DNA of 64,000 nt, from positions 98,846 through 162,845 of the forward strand of contig JALHLV010000003.1 of the NCBI GenBank assembly GCA_022844405.1. The letters are read 5' to 3'. Shown one piece after another: positions 1-8,424 of the stretch (its first letter is position 1; each line of letters begins with the position of its first letter). Made by a program: the position numbers and the translations under genes. The stretch is from Sphingomonadales bacterium (GTDB lineage: Bacteria; Pseudomonadota; Alphaproteobacteria; SMXS01). Under the pieces are notes generated by a model, which saw only the letters and a list, made by a program, of their open reading frames with translations, had not been told where the DNA came from and searched no databases.

Positions 1-14
1 GCGACGGGACAGCC

Positions 15-638
15 ATGACGAAACGCGAGGGCTTAACCGCCAATGACCCCCGCCGCGAACGGCGGCGCGACGCCATGCTCGACGCCGCCCGCGCCCTATT
101 CCTCGAACAGGGATACGATGCGGTGAGCCTATCGGATGTGGTCGCCCGCTCCGGCGGCTCGCTCAGCACGCTTTACGGGCTGTTCGGCAACAAGCGCGGC
201 CTGCTGAAGGAGGTCATGCAATCCCAGTTCGAGCGCGACATGCGCGCGCTCGACGGCATCATCGGCCGGGACAACTCGCCCGCGGAGACTCTGCTCGACA
301 TCGCCCTCGGCTCCCAGGAATACCTGGCTGCCCCGGACATGGTTCGGTTCATGCGGTTCGTCATCGGGGAGAGTCTCAGGTCTCCCGAGTTCGGCCAGAA
401 GTTCTTCGAGAACGTCCACATGCGCTTCCTCGACCGCTACGTGGCCCTGTTCGCCCGCTGGCATGGAGAAGGCCTGCTGAGGATCCCCGACGCCGGCCTC
501 GCCGCCCGCCAGTTCATCAGCCTCGTCCTGCATGACCTGCATGTGCGCGCCATCTACACCGGCGGCGACGCCGCCGCCGTCAGCCGCCACGAAGCCGAGC
601 AGGCCGTGGCGCTGTTCCTCGCCTATTACCGGCGCTGA
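15..638 (+). CDS. TetR/AcrR family transcriptional regulator
   Basis: This 207-aa protein has the TetR layout: an N-terminal three-helix DNA-binding domain (about residues 18-65) and a C-terminal helical ligand-binding and dimerisation domain. The helix-turn-helix reads SLSDVVARSGGSLSTLYGLF, where the S-x-x-T/S-L-Y core is typical of the family. The gene converges on the Rieske oxygenase gene at 662-2047 with only 23 bp between the stops, so it probably controls part of the neighbouring oxygenase and efflux genes. Its ligand is unknown. A candidate operator is the AT-rich near-palindrome at 2148-2161; that link is inference. Confidence 0.9.
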   Translation: MTKREGLTANDPRRERRRDAMLDAARALFLEQGYDAVSLSDVVARSGGSLSTLYGLFGNKRGLLKEVMQSQFERDMRALDGIIGRDNSPAETLLDIALGSQEYLAAPDMVRFMRFVIGESLRSPEFGQKFFENVHMRFLDRYVALFARWHGEGLLRIPDAGLAARQFISLVLHDLHVRAIYTGGDAAAVSRHEAEQAVALFLAYYRR

Positions 639-661
639 ACGCGAAATGGTCGGCTGTAGCT

Positions 662-2047
662 CTACTTGGCCATGTACTTGTCGAGCGTGTCGTGAAACGC
701 GCGGATGCGGGACTCCTGGTAGATCGACAGCGTCTCGGCGCCCTTGGCGCTGGCCAGCATGCCTTCGTGCTGGGCGCGCAGATTGCCGGTGTCCTGGTCG
801 AACGTGATCTGCGACAGCGGGAACGCCGCAAGCTCCTTCACGTCCACATACGGCATCGCTTCCGGGATCTTCACCATCTGCGCCGGATCGGGCCGTGGCT
901 GGCCCTTCGGCACCGGCCGCATCATCAGCACCTCGAAGGTGCAGCGGTTCGGGTCGTGCTTGATCGGCTTCACCCGGTGGATCGAGCGCAGCGCCATGCC
1001 GGTGTAGAGGAAGATGTTCGGGAACAAATTGTACTTGATGGAGTCGATCATCTCGGCATCGCTGAAGCTCGAGGTGTCCATGCCGAAGCCGTCCGCCATC
1101 GCCTTGCGCACCTGTTTGGCCATGGCGTTGCGCGCCGACTGGCCTTCCTGCAGCGTCACCGACTTGCCGTCCGGCGAACGGCCGCCCAGCAGCACCCGGT
1201 CGATGCGCTCCTGCTCGCTGATCGTCTTCTTCGCCGCCGGGCTGGGTACCGCCAGCGCGCATAGGTCGCGGGTCACATGGTCATCGAACACGTCGTGCTG
1301 CATGTTCCAGTCGCCGACCACCTGGGTCAGTTCCGGATGGACCAGCGGCGTGTGATAGGCCTCCATGAAGGCCTCCTGCGCCGTCTTCCAGTTGCAGTAC
1401 AGCTCCTTCTCCAGGTGCATGAACAGATACCAGTCGGTCCACGGCCAGTCCCTGAAGTGCTCCGGCAGCACGCCGAGATATTCGAGCAGCGGCGGCGCAT
1501 CCTTGTCCATGTTGATGAACACGAGGCCGTTCCACACATCCACCTGCACTTCCGGCAGCCGGTTCTTCCCGTAGTCCAGGTGCGGGAATTCCCACGCGCA
1601 CGGCACCTCGTTCAGCGTGCCGTCCAGGTTCCAGGTCCAGCCGTGATAGGGGCACTGGATGGTGGCGGACCAGCCGCTGCTTTCCGACGGCTTCAGCTTG
1701 GTGCCGCGGTGCAGGCAGGAATTGTGATAGGCCTTCAGCGCGCCGTCGTCCGCGCGGACCACGACGATGGAATGATGGCCGATGTCGTAGACCAGGTAAT
1801 CGCCCGGCTCGGCGACCTGGTCCTCGCGGCAGACATACTGCCAGACCTTCTCCCAGACCTTCTTCATTTCCAGGTTGGCGAAGTCCTGGCTGATGTACTT
1901 GTTGAACGGGATATCGTCGCGGCTCTGCGGCGGATTGGACTGGGCGACGAGCACGTCTTTGATGATGCCGCCGTCCGAGCGCATGATTTCCTGGAAGGTG
2001 GGCGCCCCCGGGCAACGCGGGATTTCAGTTTTCACCTGGACGTTCAT
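662..2047 (-). CDS. Rieske aromatic ring-hydroxylating oxygenase, alpha subunit
   Basis: The 461-aa protein is a Rieske non-heme iron oxygenase large subunit, a family that adds O2-derived hydroxyls to rings or N/O-demethylates substrates. The [2Fe-2S] ligands are visible as CLHRGT and, about 17 residues later, CPYHGW. The catalytic iron site follows NWKTAQEAFMEAYHTPLVHP, with the two histidines. I chose the ATG at 2047 because GGGGAGATGG lies 8-10 nt upstream; a longer frame to 2119 has no such site. No beta subunit, ferredoxin or reductase is adjacent, so it is probably a homo-oligomeric alpha-only type with partners elsewhere. The substrate cannot be told from sequence alone. Confidence 0.92.
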   Translation of the reverse strand: MNVQVKTEIPRCPGAPTFQEIMRSDGGIIKDVLVAQSNPPQSRDDIPFNKYISQDFANLEMKKVWEKVWQYVCREDQVAEPGDYLVYDIGHHSIVVVRADDGALKAYHNSCLHRGTKLKPSESSGWSATIQCPYHGWTWNLDGTLNEVPCAWEFPHLDYGKNRLPEVQVDVWNGLVFINMDKDAPPLLEYLGVLPEHFRDWPWTDWYLFMHLEKELYCNWKTAQEAFMEAYHTPLVHPELTQVVGDWNMQHDVFDDHVTRDLCALAVPSPAAKKTISEQERIDRVLLGGRSPDGKSVTLQEGQSARNAMAKQVRKAMADGFGMDTSSFSDAEMIDSIKYNLFPNIFLYTGMALRSIHRVKPIKHDPNRCTFEVLMMRPVPKGQPRPDPAQMVKIPEAMPYVDVKELAAFPLSQITFDQDTGNLRAQHEGMLASAKGAETLSIYQESRIRAFHDTLDKYMAK

Positions 2048-2147
2048 GCACCCATCTCCCCATGGCTGAAAGCGTGCGGGCCGGACGCACCGACTCCCGG
2101 GCATGTCCGAAGGTAGCACCGCGTCGTGCCGGCGACAAGCAGATAAC

Positions 2148-2161
2148 TATACCATGATATA
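2148..2161. promoter_or_regulatory. AT-rich near-palindrome upstream of the first Rieske gene (candidate operator)
   Basis: TATACCATGATATA is symmetric in 12 of 14 positions. It sits in a short AT-rich stretch (about 2140-2170) between the Rieske gene and emrB, about 100 bp upstream of the Rieske start. A TetR- or MarR-type operator or promoter is plausible; the binding protein is inferred only. Confidence 0.4.
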
Positions 2162-2170
2162 TTTAAGTCA

Positions 2171-3730
2171 TCAGTCCGCGACCGCGATGGGCGGCGCGGC
2201 GACGCCTTCGGCCTTCGGCTTCCTGGGAATCCACAGCATCACCATCAGCGCCAGGCTCGCCCAGCCCGAGATCCACGACAGGTCCGTCGTCGACAACAGA
2301 TAGGCCTGCGACACCATCTCGCGCACCAGCATGCCCACCGCCTGCGTGTCGGACAGCCCGAGCTCGCGCAGCACCGACACGGCATGACGCAGCGCCGGGT
2401 CATACGCACTGGATGACTCCGCCAGCCGGCTCTGGTGCAGCACCTCGCGCCGGTCCCAGAACGTGACCGCGATCGAGGCGGCGATGCCGCCGCCGGTGAT
2501 GCGCGCGAAGTTCATGATGCCCGAACCCGACGGAATCTTCTCGGGCGGCAGTCCCTGCACGGTGATCGACACGATCGATATCATGAACGTGCTCAGCGCC
2601 ACGCCCTGCACCAGCAGCGGCGCCGCGAAGTCGAAGAAGCTGGCATCCGCCGTGTAGCCCGCGCGCATGAAGAACGAGATCGCGAACATCAGGAACGCGA
2701 ACGACGCGCCCCAGCGCATGTCGGCCCGCGCCATCAGCTTGCTCGCCAACGGCGACAGGATCAGCGCCACCAGCCCGCTCGGCGCCGCGATCAGCCCCGC
2801 CCAGGTCGCCGTGTAGCCTTCCTGGGTCTGCAGCCACAGCGGCAGGATCACCAGGTTCGAGAAGAACAGCATGTAGCCCAGGCAGAACGCCGCCGTGCCG
2901 ACGGAAAAGCTGCTGATCCTGAACAGGTGAAGGTCGACGATGGGGTGCTTGTCGGTCCATTCCCACACCACCCACGCCGCGCAGGCCACCGCCGACACCA
3001 CCGCCAGGACGACGATCGTATTGGACGAGAACCAGTCGGAGTTCTTGCCCGTGTCCAGCATGATCTGCAGCGATCCCACCCAGACGATCAGCAGCAGGAG
3101 GCCGACCAGGTCGATGGGCAGCTTGCGGATCGGCGTCCTGAAGTCGCCCAGGTTCCGCCAGACCAGGAACGCGCTGATCAATCCCACGGGAATGTTGATC
3201 AGGAAGATCCATGACCAGTGATAGTTGTCCGAGATGAGGCCGCCAAGGATGGGGCCGCAGATCGGCGCGATCAGCGTCGTCATCGACCAGATGATCAGCG
3301 CCGTGCCACGTCGGTGCGGCGGAAAGATCATCAGCAGCAGCGCCTGCGACCCCGGCACCAGCGGACCCGAGACCGCGCCCTGGATGACCCGGAACACCAC
3401 CAGTCCGCTCAGATTCCACGCCATGCCGCAGAGCAGCGAGGCGGCGGTGAACAGCAGCATGGACCACACGAATACCTTCACCGCGCCGTAGCGCCCCATC
3501 AGCCAGCCGGTCAGCGGCAGCGCGATGCCGCTGGCGATGGCGAACGACGTCAGGATCCATGTGCCCTGGTCGGCGCTGGCGCCCAGGTCGCCGGCGATGG
3601 TCGGGATCGACACGTTGGCGATGGTGATGTCGAGCACCTGCATGAAGGTGCCCATGGCCAGTGCGATCGAGGTGACGCCCAGCTTGATGCCGGTGAGCGG
3701 CTTGACCGCGGCTGGCGCCTGCGAACTCAC
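2171..3730 (-). CDS. emrB: EmrB/QacA (DHA2) family multidrug MFS transporter
   Basis: This 519-aa inner-membrane protein matches the 14-helix DHA2 drug:H+ antiporters. The first helix carries the family motif LDITIANVSIPTIAGDLGAS, and the loop after helix 2 reads GWLMGRYGAVKVF (motif A-like). Length is typical for EmrB. Its ATG overlaps the emrA stop by 4 bp (ATGA), so the two are translationally coupled. With EmrA as periplasmic adaptor and the outer membrane factor upstream, it should form a tripartite pump that exports hydrophobic compounds directly across both membranes. The context of oxygenases suggests export of aromatic or terpenoid compounds, which is inference. Confidence 0.95.
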   Translation of the reverse strand: MSSQAPAAVKPLTGIKLGVTSIALAMGTFMQVLDITIANVSIPTIAGDLGASADQGTWILTSFAIASGIALPLTGWLMGRYGAVKVFVWSMLLFTAASLLCGMAWNLSGLVVFRVIQGAVSGPLVPGSQALLLMIFPPHRRGTALIIWSMTTLIAPICGPILGGLISDNYHWSWIFLINIPVGLISAFLVWRNLGDFRTPIRKLPIDLVGLLLLIVWVGSLQIMLDTGKNSDWFSSNTIVVLAVVSAVACAAWVVWEWTDKHPIVDLHLFRISSFSVGTAAFCLGYMLFFSNLVILPLWLQTQEGYTATWAGLIAAPSGLVALILSPLASKLMARADMRWGASFAFLMFAISFFMRAGYTADASFFDFAAPLLVQGVALSTFMISIVSITVQGLPPEKIPSGSGIMNFARITGGGIAASIAVTFWDRREVLHQSRLAESSSAYDPALRHAVSVLRELGLSDTQAVGMLVREMVSQAYLLSTTDLSWISGWASLALMVMLWIPRKPKAEGVAAPPIAVAD

Positions 3731-4875
3731 GGCTTCTGGCCGTCGCCCGAATTGGCCGCTATGGTTTCCGCGATCAGCGTTTCCACGTCGGGGCCCACGT
3801 CGTCGACCGGCTTTGACGGAATCGGCCCATGCCGGACTTCCGTCGCGATCACCTGGCCAGACTTGTCCTTGATGTCGACGGTCGCCTGCATGGACAGGCC
3901 GATGCGCAGCGGATGCTTCTTCACCTCTTCCGGATCGAGCAGGATGCGCACCGGCACCCGCTGGACGATCTTGATCCAGTTGCCCGACGCGTTCTGCGGC
4001 GGCAGCAGCGCGAAGGCGCTGCCGCTGCCCGCCGAGAAGCCAGCCACCTTGCCGTGATAGATCACGTCACCGCCGTAGATGTCGGCTTCCAGCTCGACCG
4101 GCTGGCCCACCCGCATGTCGGTGAGCTGCACTTCCTTGAAGTTCGCGTCGACCCAGACCTCCGACAGCGGCACCACCGCCATCAGCGGTTCGCCCTGCCT
4201 GACATGCTGGCCCACCTGCACCGTGCGCTGGGCGACCGTGCCATCGACCGGCGCGATGATCCGCATATGCGACACCAAAAGCGCCGCCTGCCGCACCTTG
4301 CCTGCCGCCGCCAGCACCGCCGGGTTGTCCGCCACCTCCGTGCTGCCCAGCATGGCCAACGTCGAGTTGAGCTGCTCGCGCGCCACCGACACCTGGGCGC
4401 GCAGCTCGGCCGCCTCGTCGCGGGCGTTGTCAATGTCCTCGCGCGCCACCGCGCCGTCGGCACCCAGGTCGGCGCGCCGCCTGTAGCTGGACTCGGCCCG
4501 CTGCGCTTCCGCCTCGCGCTGCCGGATCAGCGCCCGCAGCTCGTTGGCCCGCGAGAACATCGCTGTCACGTCGCGCACCGTCCGCGCCAGCTCGGCCCGT
4601 GCGTTCGCCATCTCGATATTGGCCCGTGCCGGGTCCAGGTCGACCAGAAGCTGGCCACGCTTGACCGATTGGGTGCTGTCGGCGTGGATCGCCAGCACCG
4701 TCGCGTTCTCCAGCGAGGTGACCGCCACCACGTCGCCGCTCACATAGGCGTCGTCCGTGCTCTCGTAATGCGACAGGTAGATCAGCCAGTACGCGCCATA
4801 AGCGATCAGGCCCACCACGACGATGATCGCGATGGCCGTCAGGCCGCGGCGGCGATTGGTTTCAGGGGAAGCCAT
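3727..4875 (-). CDS. emrA: EmrA/HlyD family membrane fusion protein
   Basis: The 382-aa protein has one N-terminal membrane helix (about residues 12-32, AIIVVVGLIAYGAYWLIYL), then a biotinyl-lipoyl-like half with YESTDDAYVSGDVV, a long coiled-coil hairpin (about 90-190) rich in Ala, Glu and Arg, and a second lipoyl/barrel half with IIAPVDGTVAQRTVQVGQ. This is the standard EmrA order. It bridges EmrB to the outer membrane channel. The stop overlaps emrB by 4 bp, and the upstream outer membrane factor gene ends only 4 bp before its start, so all are one operon. Confidence 0.95.
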   Translation of the reverse strand: MASPETNRRRGLTAIAIIVVVGLIAYGAYWLIYLSHYESTDDAYVSGDVVAVTSLENATVLAIHADSTQSVKRGQLLVDLDPARANIEMANARAELARTVRDVTAMFSRANELRALIRQREAEAQRAESSYRRRADLGADGAVAREDIDNARDEAAELRAQVSVAREQLNSTLAMLGSTEVADNPAVLAAAGKVRQAALLVSHMRIIAPVDGTVAQRTVQVGQHVRQGEPLMAVVPLSEVWVDANFKEVQLTDMRVGQPVELEADIYGGDVIYHGKVAGFSAGSGSAFALLPPQNASGNWIKIVQRVPVRILLDPEEVKKHPLRIGLSMQATVDIKDKSGQVIATEVRHGPIPSKPVDDVGPDVETLIAETIAANSGDGQKP

Positions 4876-4879
4876 CTCG

Positions 4880-6316
4880 TCACTCCCTCACGGCGGATCG
4901 GTTCAGTCCCGCCGCTTGCGTTTCTGCCAGTTGCGGCGGCACGAAGTCGCCCCCTACCGCCACCAGGAGCTTCACCCGCTCGACGGCCTGCTGTGCATTC
5001 AGCACCGCCAGTTGCCGGCGCGCCTCCAGCAGTTGCGTTTCGGCGGTCAGCACCGCCAGGTAGGTCGACAGCCCGGCGCCATAGCGCCGTTCGGCCAGCG
5101 CGAACGCCTGCTCGGCCGCATCGAGCGCCTTGGCCTGGTCCGCCAGCTCGATCCGCAGCGACTCGATGCCCGATAGCCGGTCGGCCACCTGCTGCACCGC
5201 CGACACCACCGCGCCGTTATAGCCGGCGATGGCGATGTCGATCTCGGCGACCGCGCCCTCGTAGTTGGGCTTCAGCCGCGCGTCGAACAGCGGCAGGTGC
5301 ACCGCCGGTCCGGCGCCGTAGACGCCCGCCGCGCCGCTGAGCAGATGGCTCAGCCCGATGGCCTGGAAGCCCGCGAACGCCGCCAGGTTGACGTTGGGAT
5401 AGAACGCCGCCTTCGCCGCCCGCTGCCCCGAATAGGTCGCATCCACTCGCAGCCGCGCCGCCAGGATGTCCGGCCGCCGCGCCAGCAGGTCGACGGGCAG
5501 CGTCTCGGGCAGCGGCAGCACCGCTTGCGGATCGAGCGTCGGCCGCACGATGCCGGCATAGGCGTCCGCGCCCCGGCCGGTCAGCGCGGCGATCGCGTGC
5601 ACCGCGTTGTCGCGCTCGTTGGTCGCCTGCTGCCGGGAAACCCGCGCAAGGGCGAGCTGGCCTTCCGCCTGCTTTTCCTCGATCCGGCTGTCGAGCCCGG
5701 CGGCCACCCGCTTGCGCGCCAGCTCCAGCAGCCGCGTTCGCTGCGCCACCGTGCGGTCGGCGATGTCGAGCAGCGCATAGGCCCGGTCGAGCCCGATATA
5801 GGTTTCCGCCAGCGCGCCGGTCAGCGCCAGGCGCGCCGCCGCCGCGTCCAGTTCGGCCGCCGCCGCACCCGCCCGCGCCTGCTCGATCAGCGCCTTCTGC
5901 CGGCCCCAGAAATCCACGTCCCAAGACAAATTTCCCTGCACCGAGCCCAGCCAGTAGTGCCCGCCACCGTAAGGCGGCGGATAGATGAAGCGTTCGCTGA
6001 AACGCTGGAACTGTTCGTCGCCGTCGAGCGTCACCCGGGGCAGCGCGTCACCGCGCGCGGCCGCCGCCGACGCCTGCGCCGCGCTCACCCGCGCCAGCGC
6101 CTCGGCGAGCCGCGGATTTCCGGCGAGTGCCCGCGTCACCAGCGCATCGAACTGCGGATCGGCCCAGTCGCGCCACCAGGCGGCGGGCGCGGACGGGGCG
6201 GTTTCGCCGTTCAGGCCAAGCTGGGCGGCTTGCAGCATCTGGCCTTTCGGTTGCGTATTCGGTACGCACCCCGCCAGCGCGCAGGATGCCACGACGAGCG
6301 CAAGCGTCCGCTTCAT
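4880..6316 (-). CDS. Outer membrane efflux lipoprotein (NodT/OprM family)
   Basis: The 478-aa protein is a TolC-like outer membrane factor. The signal peptide ends in the lipobox LAGC, with Cys17 as the predicted lipidated residue. Two repeated OEP domains follow; markers are PAAWWRDWADPQFDALV near the N-terminus, the RRPDILAARLRVDATYS segment mid-protein, and the FDARLKPNYEGAVAEIDIA stretch. It supplies the outer membrane channel for EmrAB. Its ATG overlaps the marR stop by 4 bp, placing it second in the operon. Confidence 0.95.
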   Translation of the reverse strand: MKRTLALVVASCALAGCVPNTQPKGQMLQAAQLGLNGETAPSAPAAWWRDWADPQFDALVTRALAGNPRLAEALARVSAAQASAAAARGDALPRVTLDGDEQFQRFSERFIYPPPYGGGHYWLGSVQGNLSWDVDFWGRQKALIEQARAGAAAAELDAAAARLALTGALAETYIGLDRAYALLDIADRTVAQRTRLLELARKRVAAGLDSRIEEKQAEGQLALARVSRQQATNERDNAVHAIAALTGRGADAYAGIVRPTLDPQAVLPLPETLPVDLLARRPDILAARLRVDATYSGQRAAKAAFYPNVNLAAFAGFQAIGLSHLLSGAAGVYGAGPAVHLPLFDARLKPNYEGAVAEIDIAIAGYNGAVVSAVQQVADRLSGIESLRIELADQAKALDAAEQAFALAERRYGAGLSTYLAVLTAETQLLEARRQLAVLNAQQAVERVKLLVAVGGDFVPPQLAETQAAGLNRSAVRE

Positions 6317-6786
6317 GGCTGCCCGCCCTTCTCGCCTTCCTGCAGCTTGTCGATCATCCGCCTGAGCATGCTCACCAGCATCTCGATCTCCTCGCGGCTG
6401 AAATCGGCGAGCAGCCGGTTGACATGATCGACCACCAGCGGGACCGACGCATCCACCGCCCGGCGCCCTTCCAGCGTCAGCGCCAGCTCGACGATGCGGC
6501 GGTCCTCGGTGCTGCGGGTCCGCTCGATCAGACCTCGGCTTTCGAGCTGGTCCACCACGCGCGTCAGCGCGCCGCTGTCATGATTGAGGTTGCGGCTGAT
6601 GTCGGCCGCCCGGTTGGCAAGCCCGTCGCGCAGTTGCATCAGCACGCACCATTGCACGAAGGTGAACTCGCGATCCGTGAACAGCGCTTCCATGCGGGGC
6701 TGCAGCAGATTCAGCGTGCACCGAAGCAGGTAGCCCACGGCGTTGCGGGCGGTGAATGTTTCGGATGTGTAGTGGCCGGAGGTCAT
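6313..6786 (-). CDS. MarR family regulator of the efflux operon
   Basis: The 157-aa protein has the MarR winged-helix: NRAADISRNLNHDSGALTR as the helix-turn-helix and LIERTRSTEDRRIVELAL as the wing with its DRR motif. I chose the ATG at 6786; a TTG at 6804 would overlap the operator. It is the first gene of marR-OMF-emrA-emrB and lies directly downstream of a perfect 12-bp palindrome, so autorepression relieved by a hydrophobic ligand is the likely mechanism, as for EmrR and MarR. The ligand may be an oxygenase substrate, which is inference. Confidence 0.92.
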   Translation of the reverse strand: MTSGHYTSETFTARNAVGYLLRCTLNLLQPRMEALFTDREFTFVQWCVLMQLRDGLANRAADISRNLNHDSGALTRVVDQLESRGLIERTRSTEDRRIVELALTLEGRRAVDASVPLVVDHVNRLLADFSREEIEMLVSMLRRMIDKLQEGEKGGQP

Positions 6787-6787
6787 T

Positions 6788-6816
6788 AACTGCCTGCACA
6801 ACAACTGCCTAGGCAG
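6788..6816. promoter_or_regulatory. MarR operator region
   Basis: CTGCCTAGGCAG at 6805-6816 is a perfect 12-bp palindrome ending 18 bp before the marR ATG. The half site AACTGCCT occurs twice in direct orientation, at 6788-6795 and 6803-6810, a 15-bp spacing. This arrangement fits two adjacent dimer contacts overlapping the promoter or leader. That MarR binds here is inferred from position and symmetry. Confidence 0.7.
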
Positions 6817-6865
6817 CTATATTAACCGCTGATTTGTGACGCGCAAGCCCGTGTGCCAAAGCAAA

Positions 6866-6894
6866 GGGCGCCGGCGGTCCTACCGCCGGCGCCC
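6866..6894 (-). terminator. Rho-independent terminator after Rieske gene 2
   Basis: A 12-bp perfect stem (GGGCGCCGGCGG / CCGCCGGCGCCC) with a 5-nt loop lies 22 bp after the Rieske stop. On the minus strand it is followed by TTTGCTTT. Confidence 0.75.
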
Positions 6895-6916
6895 CGCTAT
6901 CTGTGAAATGCGATAC

Positions 6917-8131
6917 TTACTCGGCGGCCTGGCGGACCGGCGCGAACAGGCTGTTGAGGTCGTCGTTGCTGGTGTCGAGCAGCTTCTGCACCCAGCCGTG
7001 GAACACCTGCCCGCCGCCCTCGTTACGGCCGAAATAAACGTGCTCGGTCATGCCGGCATCGAGCGCCTTCTGCTGGCGCAGCCCGGTGCCGTAGTCCTCG
7101 TGCTGCACGACATATTCCAGCAGCTTGAACTGGTCTTCGAGGCCCTGGCGGGTCGCATCCGTCAGCGGCTTTTCCGACAGGTACATCTGGGTTGTGAAGC
7201 TCTCGCCCACCTTGTCGCCGGGGAACAGCTGCGAGATCATCACGCCCCGCTGGCCGCCATAGAAGGTGGCGATGGAGATATGCGGGAAGATGGTCCACAC
7301 GCCGTTCATCAGCGCCTCGGTGGGCCACTCGCTCGTGTCCTTCTGCGCCAGGTCGGCTAGGTCGAGGCCTTCCGGCATCGGCAGGACCGTCGACGGCGCG
7401 CTCACCCGCGTGTGCGGGCCGAAGGAATAGAACAGCGCCCGGTTCGGAATGTTCCGCCCGAACGTGTCCGCGTGCAGCACCGGCAGGTGGTAGAAATCCA
7501 GGTAGCCGTCATAGGCGATCTTCCAATTCGGGCCTTTCAGCGTCCGGCTCTGGAAGAACTGCCAGCTTTCCAGGCCGAAGCCCTCGAGCAGCGTGTCGTA
7601 GCCCGACAGGAAGGCGTTGATGTCGAGAGTGGAGTTCGGGTCCAGGATCGCCCAGATCAGGCCCGCCTTCTCCAGCACCGGAAACGGCTTCAGGCCCAGC
7701 TCGTCGGTATTGACCTCGCCGAAGTCGTCGCGCGAGGCGACACCGATCAACTCGCCGTCGCGGTTGAACGTCCAGCCATGATAGCCGCAGATGAACCGCG
7801 ACGCGTTGCCCGTCCCCTGTGCCACGGCGGTGCCGCGATGGGTGCACGAATTGAGGAACGCCCGGACCTTGCCGTCCTTGCCGCGGGTCAGCAGCACCGG
7901 CACGCCTACCGCGTCCATGGCCTTGTAGTCGCCCGGGTTCGGCAGCTCGGCGGTCGGCGCCAGCATCAGCGGCATGCGGCGGAAGATCAGCTTCTTCTCG
8001 CGCTCGAACCGCTCGGCGTCGGTGTAGATGTCGGCCTTCACCTTCAACACCTCCGGTGCCAGCCGCATGGTGCCGGCCTTGCCGTGCTCCAGCGCATCCT
8101 TGGTCATCTCGATGAGCGTGGCTCTATCCAT
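6917..8131 (-). CDS. Rieske oxygenase alpha subunit (second)
   Basis: This 404-aa Rieske oxygenase has the cluster ligands CTHRGT and CGYHGWTF; Gly replaces the common Pro in CPYHGW. The mononuclear iron segment reads NWKIAYDGYLDFYHLPVLHA. The ATG at 8131 was chosen for the AGGAG about 8 nt upstream. It resembles the fourth Rieske protein (50908-52083) along its length, for example FRRMPLMLAPTAELPNPG here against FRRLPLLLAFTGELREPG there, so the two are paralogs. It is divergent from the third Rieske gene, with a 293-bp shared control region. Electron partners are not nearby. Confidence 0.92.
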   Translation of the reverse strand: MDRATLIEMTKDALEHGKAGTMRLAPEVLKVKADIYTDAERFEREKKLIFRRMPLMLAPTAELPNPGDYKAMDAVGVPVLLTRGKDGKVRAFLNSCTHRGTAVAQGTGNASRFICGYHGWTFNRDGELIGVASRDDFGEVNTDELGLKPFPVLEKAGLIWAILDPNSTLDINAFLSGYDTLLEGFGLESWQFFQSRTLKGPNWKIAYDGYLDFYHLPVLHADTFGRNIPNRALFYSFGPHTRVSAPSTVLPMPEGLDLADLAQKDTSEWPTEALMNGVWTIFPHISIATFYGGQRGVMISQLFPGDKVGESFTTQMYLSEKPLTDATRQGLEDQFKLLEYVVQHEDYGTGLRQQKALDAGMTEHVYFGRNEGGGQVFHGWVQKLLDTSNDDLNSLFAPVRQAAE

Positions 8132-8424
8132 CCTGCGTCTCCTGAAAAATCCGGTCGGCATTCCCCGCGACGGCAAGATCATCGGGTTCGGAGGCCGGAT
8201 TGTCAATGTAACGGGTGTTGGACCATGGCACGACAAATTTTCTCGCCTCGTCCCGCATTAGACATTAGCCTGATCGAACGATCGAGCCGGCCGCGGTCGA
8301 GAGACCGGCGCCGCTGTTTCCAGCGATTTTCTCGGAAGCGATTTTCTCAGCCAGGCCGCCAACGGTCCCGCCGGCCATGCAGGCATCGGGCGAGACCATC
8401 GTTCGGACGAAACGGGAGACGGAC
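8132..8424. promoter_or_regulatory. Divergent intergenic region between two Rieske genes
   Basis: No gene was found in these 293 bp. They must carry the promoters for both divergent oxygenases. A 12-bp sequence AGCGATTTTCTC occurs twice in direct orientation at 8322-8333 and 8337-8348 (15-bp period), and GATCGAACGATC lies nearby at about 8273-8284. Either could be a regulator site; function is not shown. Confidence 0.4.
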
